From: Tamlana sp. 2_MG-2023
GTDB taxonomy: Bacteria > Bacteroidota > Bacteroidia > Flavobacteriales > Flavobacteriaceae
Reading direction: 5' to 3'
Length of the DNA: 64,000 nt
Assembly: GCF_030548465.1 (NCBI RefSeq)
Contig: NZ_JAUOSF010000004.1
Location: 372,001 to 436,000, forward strand
Shown: piece by piece, positions 27,246 to 36,026 of the stretch
Position numbering within the stretch: position 1 is the first letter of the stretch
How the letters are laid out: every line of letters starts with the position of its first letter
Made by a program: the position numbers and the translations under genes
Notes under the pieces: model-generated
Seen by the model: only the letters and a program-made list of their open reading frames with translations
Databases searched by the model: none
Told to the model about the DNA's origin: nothing

Positions 27246-28274
27246 CTATGCAGATATAGGCAACTCACGTTGTGCCATTTTATATTCGCTTGGGCTACAG
27301 TTATAACTTTCTTTAAAAATCTTAGAAAAATAACTTCTACTAGAAAAGCCAATACTGTACACCACTTCAGATATATTCATATCTGTGTTTTTTAAGTAAT
27401 TCTCTGCCTTTTGAACACGTACCGTTCTAAGATGATCGGTTACCGTTCTACCGTGCATTAATTTAAATCCTTCTTGTAATTTTGAAGGTGAAATTCCAAA
27501 TTCTGAACACAACTGCGATATTGAAATCTGGCTATCAAAATTTTCGTCAATATAAGCTGAAGCTTCTTTAATTGCACTCATTTCACGAGTGGTTAAGGTT
27601 CCTAATTGTGTTTCATTATTTTTTGAATCTTCTGTATGTTGCTCAATTTCTAAGGCTAAAATAACATGAACTAAACCTTGCAATAAAAGGCTTTTAACTA
27701 AACCTTCTTGCTTAATTGCACTTATTTGTTGCACTTTCTCAGCAATTTTCAAATTTTGAGAACCTACATATACGAAATTGTTCAACGTATCATCTTTGAA
27801 AAACGTGTTGAATAACTTTCCTTTTAAACCTTCTTTTTTAGAATTTTGAGCTTGTTTTGTAGTTTGAACTGTAATTAAAGCGACTTTTAAACGTTCGTCC
27901 TTCTTAAAATAAAGCACGTTTTCATCTCCTGTTGGACTGGCTATAATCCCTGTTTGAAAACTCTCTAATTCGCTTTTATCACCATTTATTCCAAAACTAT
28001 GTTCCATGCTTCCTGCCGAGCAATAAGCAAAATAGATTGGGTTTTTGTTGGGTGTATTTATCGACAATGTGATGTCTTCAGCGAAGGTCATGTCAAAATC
28101 CACATAAGAAATCCCGCCAGCAAGCGCAATTCCCTGAATACGCCCTACTCCTATTTCATTATTCATCTCCAAAATATATTCCTTAGAATCTTTTACAACA
28201 GATCCTCCAAAATTATATTTTAACTGGTTAAACATCGCGTCGATTGTGTTTGTATTTAGGTGTGTGGTTTTCAT
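27246..28274 (-). CDS. AraC-family transcriptional regulator
   Basis: 342 residues. The N-terminal two thirds look like a ligand-sensing beta-rich domain (YFAYCSAGSMEHSFG, TGIIASPTG). The C-terminus carries two helix-turn-helix motifs: ISQLCSEFGISPSKLQEGFK and MNISEVVYSIGFSSRSYFSKIFK with CSPSEYK. It lies downstream of two tiny genes on the same strand (gaps of 32 and 18 bases), so it is probably the last gene of a three-gene operon. A tandem 13-bp repeat of 21-bp period upstream of that operon has the geometry of an AraC-family site, suggesting autoregulation. Confidence 0.9.
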   Translation of the reverse strand: MKTTHLNTNTIDAMFNQLKYNFGGSVVKDSKEYILEMNNEIGVGRIQGIALAGGISYVDFDMTFAEDITLSINTPNKNPIYFAYCSAGSMEHSFGINGDKSELESFQTGIIASPTGDENVLYFKKDERLKVALITVQTTKQAQNSKKEGLKGKLFNTFFKDDTLNNFVYVGSQNLKIAEKVQQISAIKQEGLVKSLLLQGLVHVILALEIEQHTEDSKNNETQLGTLTTREMSAIKEASAYIDENFDSQISISQLCSEFGISPSKLQEGFKLMHGRTVTDHLRTVRVQKAENYLKNTDMNISEVVYSIGFSSRSYFSKIFKESYNCSPSEYKMAQRELPISA

Positions 28275-28306
28275 GAGATTATATTTTAAGTTTGATTTTT
28301 TCGTTT

Positions 28307-28450
28307 TTAGTTTTCAAGCACTTTTTTAGAAGCTACAACTACGGCTACAAGCAATAACAGATGAATGACCAACCCTACACTAAAGATAAAAAAGCCGATA
28401 GCCCAAGCGATTAAACATAATATGATTATTAAACCTGTTGTTCTTAACAT
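28307..28450 (-). CDS. lmo0937-like (DUF5670-type) tiny membrane protein
   Basis: 47 residues, MLRTTGLIIILCLIAWAIGFF then VGLVIHLLLLVAVVVASKKVLEN: two membrane helices separated by FSVG. This is the pattern of the lmo0937 / DUF5670 family of stress-associated membrane peptides. It lies 32 bases upstream of the AraC gene and 18 bases downstream of another 47-residue gene, on the same strand. Confidence 0.8.
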   Translation of the reverse strand: MLRTTGLIIILCLIAWAIGFFIFSVGLVIHLLLLVAVVVASKKVLEN

Positions 28451-28468
28451 GGTAATTGTTTTTTTATT

Positions 28469-28612
28469 CTACTTCTCTTCTGGGATAGCTTGGTTCCCTG
28501 TAACTTTCAGTAAAAGATTTTTTAGAAAGTTAGTTTTCATTAACCCTGTACTCGGCCACGATTTGCCAACTCGGGCAAATTGTTTCGTTGGTGCTTTTAT
28601 AGTCCTTTCCAT
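28469..28612 (-). CDS. Small basic protein, hypothetical, first gene of the AraC operon
   Basis: 47 residues beginning MERTIKAPTKQFARVG and ending QAIPEEK. It is basic, without a membrane segment, and unlike any family I know. The frame is intact between a probable promoter region and the lmo0937-like gene 18 bases on, and the same strand and tight spacing favour a real gene. An overlapping plus-strand frame in the same region lacks any recognisable content. Confidence 0.5.
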   Translation of the reverse strand: MERTIKAPTKQFARVGKSWPSTGLMKTNFLKNLLLKVTGNQAIPEEK

Positions 28613-28686
28613 AACCTTTTATTTTAATTGTTAATAGACTTGTATTAAATCTACATGGCAAAGATCGATAGGAACACCAGCTTTTA

Positions 28687-28720
28687 TGTTATGCAACTTT
28701 GGGATTGTGTTATACAACTT
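28687..28720 (-). promoter_or_regulatory. Tandem 13-bp direct repeat, 21-bp period (AraC-type operator candidate)
   Basis: On the plus strand TGTTATGCAACTT (28687-28699) and TGTTATACAACTT (28708-28720) differ at one position and start exactly 21 bases apart. Two direct half-sites two helical turns apart is the classical AraC-family arrangement. The site lies about 75-108 bases upstream of the 47-residue gene that begins the AraC operon; 28613-28883 holds no gene. Confidence 0.5.
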
Positions 28721-28883
28721 CGGGTTTTTGATGTTTTAGCTGTTAAAAAGCGTTAAAACATCCTATTAAGAAGTCGTTTAAGAAGCGTATAGGGAAGATC
28801 TAGACTATAATTATAGTTGTGCATGCTAGCACTATATTAGCAGAATAGCCTCAAAAAAAGAACGCTGATATTTTTTATAAAGA

Positions 28884-31478
28884 TTAAGCTGGTAGGTAAA
28901 CTATAAATTCGGCCCCCTTACCAGGGTTTCCTTTGGCGTAGATATAACCATTATGGTTTTCAACTATTTTTTTGCAAATAGCTAAACCGATACCATTACC
29001 AGAATATTCGTTTTTTTGATGTAGCCGTTGAAAAACTTCGAATATCTTTTCGGCATACTGAGAATCGAAACCGATACCATTATCTTTAAAAGTAAGTTTA
29101 TGATAGCGTTTTTTAATTGTAACAAATTGACCTGGCAGTTTCGTAGCACTTACTCTTTTGTAGCGAATTTCTACTTGAGGGCGTTCATTAAGATTTTTAT
29201 ACTTTAAAGCATTCGATATTAAATTAGCGAATAACTGCTCCATTTGAAAAACAACACCTTTTATTTTTGGTAGCTTATCGGCGAGAACCTCAGCACCAGA
29301 ATCATTTATACGCGTCGCTAAATCATCTTCAGTTTTTAAAAGTATGTCGTTTAAATCGATTTTCTCAAAATCTGTTTTACTACTATCTATTCTGGAATAC
29401 GCTAACAAGTTCTTTATCAACGACTGCATACGTTTTACACCATTGGTCACTTTTTCAAAATACAATTTACCTTTATCTGAAAACTGCTCGCCTTCCCGAT
29501 CTTCAATTCTGGAAATAAACAATTGTATTTTTCGCAGAGGCTCTTGTAAATCGTGACTCGCTACGCGGTTAAACGATTCTAACTCGGCATTACTTTGTTT
29601 TAATCGCAAGTTGCTTTTTACCAGACGTTCTTCAGCTTCTATACTTTCGGTAACATCTTGTACCACGCCAATCATTACTTTTCTAGCGTTTTTAGTTACA
29701 AACTGGCCATTAGATTTAAAATGTTTTACCTTCCCTTGTTTTGTTACAATACGGTAGGTATGCTCGGCAGTTTCAGAATCGTCGAGAATACTAGCGCCTC
29801 TTTTCTCATAAAGTTCCAAATCATCAGGATGAACAAAATCTTTATATCGTAGCAAGGAGGATTTAAATTCGTTAGGTTCACAACCTAACATGGCATAAAA
29901 ATTATCGGAAAGCTCGGAAGTATCCGATTCCATATCCCAAACAAAGCTTCCAATTTTAGCTAAACTTTCAGCATCAGATAATATGGAGTTTTGAATGGTA
30001 AGATCTTCATTGAGCTTAATGAGTTCATCAGATTTTTTCTTTTCTTCGGTAACATCTCTTGCCGTCAATGTGACACCATCTCCTAATTTTATGGCGGTAG
30101 AGCTAAACCAATGCTTCTTATTATTGTTGTAGTAAGGTACTTCATACTGAACAGGCGTATTGTTTTCTACGGCATTAACCCATTTGTCTAAAACGCCAAT
30201 TTCAATCATTTCTGGATATGCTTCAGAAATTTTCTTATGCTTTAAATCCTGCGGGAGATCTCCTGTTACTGGGCTAATTCTTTCATTTGCAAAAAGAATT
30301 TCAAAATCAACAATTTTACCATTTTCATCTCTAATACTCTTAAAGTGCATCACAATATGAGAGATACTTTTAAAAATATTTCCTAAAAAAGCACGGCTAT
30401 CTAACAACTCAAGGTTCTGATTCTCTAAACGTTTTTTAAATACTTGCTGTGCCGCATTCGATTCTTTCTCTAAAGTTATGTTTCGAGCTGTTAACAAAAC
30501 CCCTTCAGTTAATGACGTAGCTAAACAATTGAACCACATTTTTTTGTCGCCTACAACAACCTCTTTTTCAAAATCTACTTTGGACTGATCGTTATAAGCG
30601 TTTGTAAGCCCTATGAACTCACCATCAGCCATCAAAAAAGGAAAAGTTTCAGACACTAATTGCCCTGTAATAACGTCTGGATCTAACCCTAAGTAATCAC
30701 GATTACAGTCGTTAGCATATATGACTTTGAAATCTACAATGGCTTCATTAGCATCAAAAACAGGTTCAAAATAATTTATAATGTTATCTGTGGTTGCTAA
30801 TATGTTCCTAAGAAATGCTTCAGATTGCTTTAATCGGAGTTTGTTTTTATAAACCCTCAAAAAAGAGAGCACACAGATAAAGAGTGCCAAAAAGGCTAAA
30901 AACAATGAGGTTACCGGTGCAAGGAATTTATAAGAAGCATAATTGGCTTGCCTTTCTTGCATGAGATATTTTTCATTTGCAAGCATTTGATTTTTAAGAA
31001 TACGAATACTCGCAATGGTTTTATCTATTTTATTTTTCTGAGCTTCTTTTGTTTCAAAAAACTCCTGATCGTTTTCAATGTTTAGCGTATCCAGAACATG
31101 AAGCTGATTATTCATTTTAAGCAACAAGGACTCCAGGGGTTCTAGTCGGGCTTGTTGTAAATCATTATCTAAAGTGAGCACTTTTAAACTATCAAGTACT
31201 GCTTTCCCCTCTATTTTGTAATTTTTAAGGGCATGACTCAGGTAGACATCTTCTAAAAGTTCAGATCTAAATTCTTCGGAGTCTGCTCGGGTATAATGTT
31301 CTGTTAAGCCCCCAATGGCATTGTAAACATGTAGGGTTTTCGCAACTGTTTCGGCCGATTCCTGCATGCGCATAATCTGCTTATACGCCATACTTGCTAT
31401 AAATAAAAGCAGTGCAAGTGCTGCTATCAATAAGATGATATAGGTTTTTGTGGAAGTGTATACTCTTTTAAAATCCAT
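28884..31478 (-). CDS. Membrane-bound PAS-domain sensor histidine kinase
   Basis: 864 residues. Membrane segments at about 13-30 and 186-208 enclose a helical periplasmic CHASE3-like sensor. Three PAS domains follow in the cytoplasm (about 220-330, 355-465, 500-615; the last with a PAC segment). HisKA has VASHDLQEPLRK carrying the phospho-acceptor His, and HATPase_c has NALKYKN, DNGIGFD, FQRLHQ and GNGIGLAICKKIVENH. It lies five bases downstream of a lone receiver-domain gene, which is its likely partner. The signal sensed is unknown. Confidence 0.93.
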   Translation of the reverse strand: MDFKRVYTSTKTYIILLIAALALLLFIASMAYKQIMRMQESAETVAKTLHVYNAIGGLTEHYTRADSEEFRSELLEDVYLSHALKNYKIEGKAVLDSLKVLTLDNDLQQARLEPLESLLLKMNNQLHVLDTLNIENDQEFFETKEAQKNKIDKTIASIRILKNQMLANEKYLMQERQANYASYKFLAPVTSLFLAFLALFICVLSFLRVYKNKLRLKQSEAFLRNILATTDNIINYFEPVFDANEAIVDFKVIYANDCNRDYLGLDPDVITGQLVSETFPFLMADGEFIGLTNAYNDQSKVDFEKEVVVGDKKMWFNCLATSLTEGVLLTARNITLEKESNAAQQVFKKRLENQNLELLDSRAFLGNIFKSISHIVMHFKSIRDENGKIVDFEILFANERISPVTGDLPQDLKHKKISEAYPEMIEIGVLDKWVNAVENNTPVQYEVPYYNNNKKHWFSSTAIKLGDGVTLTARDVTEEKKKSDELIKLNEDLTIQNSILSDAESLAKIGSFVWDMESDTSELSDNFYAMLGCEPNEFKSSLLRYKDFVHPDDLELYEKRGASILDDSETAEHTYRIVTKQGKVKHFKSNGQFVTKNARKVMIGVVQDVTESIEAEERLVKSNLRLKQSNAELESFNRVASHDLQEPLRKIQLFISRIEDREGEQFSDKGKLYFEKVTNGVKRMQSLIKNLLAYSRIDSSKTDFEKIDLNDILLKTEDDLATRINDSGAEVLADKLPKIKGVVFQMEQLFANLISNALKYKNLNERPQVEIRYKRVSATKLPGQFVTIKKRYHKLTFKDNGIGFDSQYAEKIFEVFQRLHQKNEYSGNGIGLAICKKIVENHNGYIYAKGNPGKGAEFIVYLPA

Positions 31479-31483
31479 AAAAT

Positions 31484-31930
31484 TTAAATACGAAACAGAA
31501 AAGTGTCTTTGTTTAAGTTAGAGGTATGGTATTGCCAATTAAGCTGTAATACCTTCTCTACCGATTCTCGCAATTTACTGTAGTTATTGGGCTTATTTAC
31601 ATAAATATTTGCCCCATTTAAAAATGTTTCTTCAATATCAACTTCTGATGAAGAGGTGGAATAAATTGCTACGCATAAATCTTTTAGCAAAGGGTTGCTT
31701 CGTATTTCTTTTAAACATTGTAAGCCATTTTTAATTGGCATATTAAGGTCTAAAAAGATTAAATTAGGAAGCACAATTTCGGCAGAAGTAAGATAATCCA
31801 TAAGCTCTTGACCATGATTAAATAACATCAATTTTGTTTGAATAGCAATCTCGTCTATAGCTTCGCTAAATAACATTCTGTCATCATCATCATCATCAGC
31901 TAGAACAATGTTTAAAGGGAATTCACTCAT
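31484..31930 (-). CDS. Single-domain response regulator (CheY-like)
   Basis: 148 residues: NIVLADDDDDDRMLFSEA at the N-terminus (acidic triad), phospho-acceptor Asp in LIFLDLNMPIKNG (about residue 58), conserved Ser/Thr in IYSTSSSE and Lys in YVNKPNNY. No output domain. It sits between a kinase gene (five bases after) and an AraC-type HTH gene (15 bases before), so it probably forms a phosphorelay with the kinase or is a phosphate sink; how it couples to transcription is unclear. Confidence 0.92.
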   Translation of the reverse strand: MSEFPLNIVLADDDDDDRMLFSEAIDEIAIQTKLMLFNHGQELMDYLTSAEIVLPNLIFLDLNMPIKNGLQCLKEIRSNPLLKDLCVAIYSTSSSEVDIEETFLNGANIYVNKPNNYSKLRESVEKVLQLNWQYHTSNLNKDTFLFRI

Positions 31931-31945
31931 TTACTATGGTCGTAT

Positions 31946-32503
31946 TTAATTCGTTTGGGAATGGATTATTTTCTTTTTCATGATACGTTGAAACGCACTA
32001 GGTGTTAGCCCTGTGGTTTTTTTAAACTGTCCAGATAAATGTGCGACACTACTATAATTTAATTTAAAGGCTATTTCCGTTAAGGTTAAATTGGTATTAC
32101 ACAAATACTCTTTTACAATATCTACGCGCCTAAGAATGGCGTAATTCTCTATGGATGTATAGGTGTTTTCAGAAAAAACAGCCGATAAATGCGCATAAGA
32201 ATAATGCAAAGTATCCGCTAAATAAGCCGAAAGTTTCACCGAAGTATTCGCTTGATCACGCAGCATGCTATCTACAGCGTTTTTAATACGCTCTACTAAA
32301 GTTGATTTCTGATTGGTTTCAAGTTCAATACCATATTTCCTTAAAGCCTCAGTTAAGGCATTTTGCTTTTCTGGAGATAATTCTTCGGTAATTGAAATCT
32401 CGTTGGTACTGTTTAATGTGTATGAAATATCTAAGGCATTAAGATGCTCTTTTAAGAAAGTCTTACACATGATATTGAAATCATATTTTACAAAAAACGT
32501 CAT
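31946..32503 (-). CDS. AraC-type HTH protein of the signalling cassette
   Basis: 185 residues. The N-terminal part (FLKEHLNALDISYTLNSTNEISI, then ELSPEKQNALTEALRKYGIEL) is a small unrecognised domain that resembles the N-terminus of short Bacteroidota AraC proteins. The C-terminus is an AraC DNA-binding domain (VKLSAYLADTLHYSYAHLSAVF; LTLTEIAFKLNYSSVAHLSGQFKKTTGLTPSAFQ). It is first in the operon with the lone receiver and the kinase, so it is the candidate output factor. A GAAAGATA (TATCTTTC on the coding strand) resembling the -7 box lies about 40 bases upstream. Confidence 0.85.
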   Translation of the reverse strand: MTFFVKYDFNIMCKTFLKEHLNALDISYTLNSTNEISITEELSPEKQNALTEALRKYGIELETNQKSTLVERIKNAVDSMLRDQANTSVKLSAYLADTLHYSYAHLSAVFSENTYTSIENYAILRRVDIVKEYLCNTNLTLTEIAFKLNYSSVAHLSGQFKKTTGLTPSAFQRIMKKKIIHSQTN

Positions 32504-32662
32504 TTAAACCAAGCCCTTTTCACGTTATACTTAAGCCCACGAAAGATATACCAAAATATTTTAAAAATTAATATTTTAAGCCAGAATCAGCATTTTGTCA
32601 CTCCGTTTGGGTTATTTTATAGCTTTTAGCTGAATAAAACAGGGTTTTCGATTGCCTTAGAA

Positions 32663-32711
32663 AACAAAAAAAACTCACCTTATTTCTCTTTAAAAGAAAC
32701 AAGATGAGCAT
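32663..32711 (-). terminator. Putative terminator of the 109-residue gene
   Basis: Long imperfect stem CTCAcCTTaTTTCT / AGAAAcAAGaTGAG with a short loop; an A-run on the left gives the T-tract for leftward reading. About 55 bases beyond the 109-residue stop codon. Confidence 0.5.
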
Positions 32712-32766
32712 ATTGTTAGACATGCTATTAATCTAGAACTCATGAAAACTCTAAAATTTATCTAAC

Positions 32767-33096
32767 TTAGTTATTAATATTTTTACTGTTTGAAATGTTT
32801 GATTCAGGCACTTTGTTAAAAAAATCTGCGACTTCAGTTTCAGCATTTGGACCGTAAGCCATTAAAAAAGTTCCTTTCTCTTCTTTATTTGTTTCAATAA
32901 CATAGAGTATGGACATATCCGACGGGTTACTCATCCCTTCATACCTATGCTCTGCAACAATGTGAATTTCTTCAGGGCTAAACTCGTTTTTAGTGTCGCC
33001 GTTTATCAGCTTTTCATTTTGAACACGAAAATTAGATTTGTATCCCTTTTCTTCATAAATTCTTATATAATCCTTTTCATTCTTTGCTAATTCCAT
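32767..33096 (-). CDS. Small conserved-looking cytosolic protein, unknown function
   Basis: 109 residues, a mixed alpha/beta pattern (KNEKDYIRIYEEKGYKSNFRVQ, then FSPEEIHIVAEHRYEGMSNPSDMSILYVIE, ending in a Ser/Asn-rich tail). Proteins of this sort in Bacteroidota have been annotated as phosphoribosylpyrophosphate synthetase, but no PRPP-synthase motif (no PRPP-binding loop) is visible, so I do not adopt that name. No signal peptide. It sits 112 bases downstream of MscS on the same strand. Confidence 0.7.
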   Translation of the reverse strand: MELAKNEKDYIRIYEEKGYKSNFRVQNEKLINGDTKNEFSPEEIHIVAEHRYEGMSNPSDMSILYVIETNKEEKGTFLMAYGPNAETEVADFFNKVPESNISNSKNINN

Positions 33097-33208
33097 CTCT
33101 ATATATCTTTTAATTTGTACCCAATTCTATATTAAGCAAGTTCTAATAAAAGCCTGATATAGGTTAACTCAACACATTTTTTGATTAACGCTATCGCTGA
33201 AACTAGCA

Positions 33209-34102
33209 TTATTCTTCACTTTGCTCCCTGTTGATTTGAAGGTTGTTTTTACCAAAATCCAAAGTGCGTATAGGAAAAGGAATATTAATACCGTGTTCGT
33301 TAAATTGCGATTTAATCAGTTTGATAGCCTTATGCTTCCCTTCATATTCTTCTTTGTTTTTTACTAAATCAATCCAAAAACGGGTCATAAAGTTGATAGA
33401 ACTGTCTCCAAATTCCGTAAAGAAAAACTCTACAGACTCCCCCGACTGCTGTTCAAAATTCTCTGAAATCACTTTAACCACAAGATCTTCAACTTCCTGC
33501 AGGTCGCTTTCATACCCTACCCCGCAGCTTACACTAATTCTACTGCGTTTACTTAATGAATAATTAGTAAACGAATTATCTACAAATTTGGAATTGGGAA
33601 CAATCGTATAGTTATTATCTGGTCTACGCAACACGATGCTACGCAAGCTAATTTCTGAAACAAAACCTTTAGCTTCACTAGTTTCAATGTAATCGTTAAT
33701 ACGAATTTTAGGCATAAAAGAAAGCACCAAACCACCAACGGTATTACTTAGTGTGCCCTGAAGCGCCAAACCTACAGCAAGTCCAACAACACCAGCACCC
33801 GCAAGAATACTTGTAAGTACTTTATTGAGCTCTAAAACCCCCAACGCAATAAAAAAACCAATTAAAATAACAGTAACGAAAACCATTTTAGCAATGATAT
33901 CCTGAATGGATTTCTGACTTATCCGCCCGAGTAAAAACTTGCGCAATAAGTTTCGTACACCTCGTGCTATAAAGTAAAATGTGAACATGATTAAAACTGC
34001 CAAAACAAAATTTGGCAATCTTAAAATGATGGCATCCATCCAACCATCTAACTTGTCCCATAATTTATTGACGGCTTCGCCAATTTTGAATTTTTCTTCC
34101 AT
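33209..34102 (-). CDS. Small-conductance mechanosensitive channel (MscS family)
   Basis: 297 residues with three membrane segments (about 28-48, 68-88, 95-120). The pore-lining third helix reads LTSILAGAGVVGLAVGLALQGTLSN, the Gly/Ala-packed signature of MscS, followed by a beta domain with RINDYIETSEAKGFVSEISLRS and VPNSKF, and a C-terminal alpha/beta domain. It opens under membrane tension to relieve hypo-osmotic shock. It begins ten bases after the SLC13-family gene, so the two are probably co-transcribed. Confidence 0.93.
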   Translation of the reverse strand: MEEKFKIGEAVNKLWDKLDGWMDAIILRLPNFVLAVLIMFTFYFIARGVRNLLRKFLLGRISQKSIQDIIAKMVFVTVILIGFFIALGVLELNKVLTSILAGAGVVGLAVGLALQGTLSNTVGGLVLSFMPKIRINDYIETSEAKGFVSEISLRSIVLRRPDNNYTIVPNSKFVDNSFTNYSLSKRSRISVSCGVGYESDLQEVEDLVVKVISENFEQQSGESVEFFFTEFGDSSINFMTRFWIDLVKNKEEYEGKHKAIKLIKSQFNEHGINIPFPIRTLDFGKNNLQINREQSEE

Positions 34103-34112
34103 AATTAAAAGT

Positions 34113-35945
34113 TTATAACATTCTTGTAAGTAGAAAGGTTGCCGTAATCCAAAGTATTAAACTTAATAGACCTCCTATGAACAAAAAATGTTTGAATTTA
34201 TAGTTACCTATACTGTATATTAAAGTGTTTGTTTGATAGCCAACAGGGGTAAAAAAGCTGAAATTGGCAGCAAATAACACCGACAAAATAAATGGTTTAA
34301 AATCTAAATTCAAACCTTGAGCCACAGCAATGGCAATGGGTGTCATAATAATAGCCGTCGCATTATTACTAATTACACCACTTAGCAGCATGGTTGTTAA
34401 AAACAATACACCAATAATAACATAATTAGGCTGATCGCTTAAAAAGCTCAATAATTGCTTTGAAATCCACATATCTGCTCCCGTATTATGCATCGCAATA
34501 CCTAAAGGAATCATACCAGCTAACAAGAAAAATATTTGCCAGTTTACTTTTTTATAGACTTTAGCCAAATCTAAGTTTTTGGTTACCAACAACAAACCAA
34601 CCCCAGTCAAAGCACTAACCATAATACTTAACAAGCCTGAAGCTGCCATGCCTACGACCAATATTAAAACGGCTAGTGAAAAATATCTCTTAGATTTTGA
34701 CTGATTACCAGCCACATCAAATTCTTGTAGTAAAACAATGTTTTCCATGCTTTTAAGTGCATACATTTTTTCCTTAGAAATTTCTACAAGCAATCGATCG
34801 CCTGTCTTCAACACCAGTTTATCCTTGCTGTTGCGAACCATTCTTTCTTTAAGATTCGTTAATGTTTTTCTCTTTTTTATAGCTATAGGAATGGCATCCT
34901 GAAGCATAAAACGCCGTAAATCGCCTAAAGTCTTCCCCAGAAAACTAGCACCAGGAAGCATTAAGAGCTCAACAAAAACGCGTTCTTCTAAATCATTTTC
35001 TTCTTCATTTTCAGCTTCTGATAATGCTTCACCTTGATTGAAAGAGCGTTCAACTTTACTATCACTATAAATCTCCAAACCTTCAGACTGATTAATGCGA
35101 GATAAATTCTCTAGATCGCAAACAATAACCAATTCATCATTCGTCTTAAGTGTAATATATTTTCCAGGAGCGTTATGCGCCCAGTGGTTTCGTATCAGTT
35201 TTAAAAGTGACACATCCGGATTATCATACAGAAAACTTTCACTAATCTTCTGTCCCACTAACGCTGATTCTGGCTTAATTTTAACGTGGGTTACATATTC
35301 CTCTATATTATAATTCTCATTTAAATTTGTCTGTTTTTCTCTCGGCAACCATCTAACAGCGATTGTAAGATACACCATGGATATGCCTAGAAATATAAGT
35401 CCCAACCCTGTAAACTCGAAAAAACCTAAGCGCTCTGCTCCTAAGTTTTTAGATACTGAATTCACAATTAAGTTTGTTGACGTCCCCATTAAAGTACAAG
35501 ACCCACCTAAAATACCTGCAAAAGATATAGGTAATAGTAGTTTTGACTGAGGAACGTTAAATTTTTCAGATAACTGATTTACAATTTTTATAAACACAAT
35601 AACAACCGCTGTCGTACTTATAAATGCTGAAATCCCTGCACTTACAAACATAAATACAGGAGCCATAATGGCCAATGGCAAGGACTTGACTTTGCCCATC
35701 CCTGAGGTTAACCAATTGATAACGCCATTTTCTTCCATGGCAATGGCTAAAATCATGAGCGCTAAAACTGCAATAGTGGCACCATTTGAAAACCCACTAA
35801 TGCCTTCTTCTGGAGTTACTAACCCCAATAAAATAAGAGAAATAATAATTAGAAAAGCTATTTTATCAACGGGGAAAACTTCAAATACAAACAATAGTAT
35901 CGTAACCAGAAGTACAATGAACATTAAAATAATTTCCCAAGTCAT
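34113..35945 (-). CDS. SLC13/DASS-family permease with two RCK_C domains
   Basis: 610 residues. Membrane-spanning halves at about 1-200 and 415-610 (CitT/ArsB-like fold: GVTPEEGISGFSNGATIAVLALMIL; TGVGLLLVTKNLDLAKVY; NNATAIIMTPIAIAVAQG) flank two cytoplasmic TrkA-C/RCK_C domains (about 215-295 and 320-400; VGQKISESFLYDNPDVSLLKL, GKTLGDLRRFMLQDA). Family members carry sulfate, dicarboxylates or other anions with Na+. The substrate is not evident. Position upstream of mscS suggests an osmolyte or anion role, by inference. Confidence 0.9.
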   Translation of the reverse strand: MTWEIILMFIVLLVTILLFVFEVFPVDKIAFLIIISLILLGLVTPEEGISGFSNGATIAVLALMILAIAMEENGVINWLTSGMGKVKSLPLAIMAPVFMFVSAGISAFISTTAVVIVFIKIVNQLSEKFNVPQSKLLLPISFAGILGGSCTLMGTSTNLIVNSVSKNLGAERLGFFEFTGLGLIFLGISMVYLTIAVRWLPREKQTNLNENYNIEEYVTHVKIKPESALVGQKISESFLYDNPDVSLLKLIRNHWAHNAPGKYITLKTNDELVIVCDLENLSRINQSEGLEIYSDSKVERSFNQGEALSEAENEEENDLEERVFVELLMLPGASFLGKTLGDLRRFMLQDAIPIAIKKRKTLTNLKERMVRNSKDKLVLKTGDRLLVEISKEKMYALKSMENIVLLQEFDVAGNQSKSKRYFSLAVLILVVGMAASGLLSIMVSALTGVGLLLVTKNLDLAKVYKKVNWQIFFLLAGMIPLGIAMHNTGADMWISKQLLSFLSDQPNYVIIGVLFLTTMLLSGVISNNATAIIMTPIAIAVAQGLNLDFKPFILSVLFAANFSFFTPVGYQTNTLIYSIGNYKFKHFLFIGGLLSLILWITATFLLTRML

Positions 35946-36026
35946 ACGATTTATTTTAACTGCGTTGATTTATGGCAAATGCTAACAGCAAAAGCTTTTT
36001 AAAAGATAATATTTTTTTTGATTATT

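Noticed and set aside
28365-28634. Plus-strand frame across the two tiny genes of the AraC operon
   Set aside because: Minus-strand frames there match lmo0937-type architecture and tight operon spacing; the plus frame shows no domain.
32767-33096. Phosphoribosylpyrophosphate synthetase annotation
   Set aside because: No PRPP-binding motif or ATP site, and the length is about one third of that enzyme.
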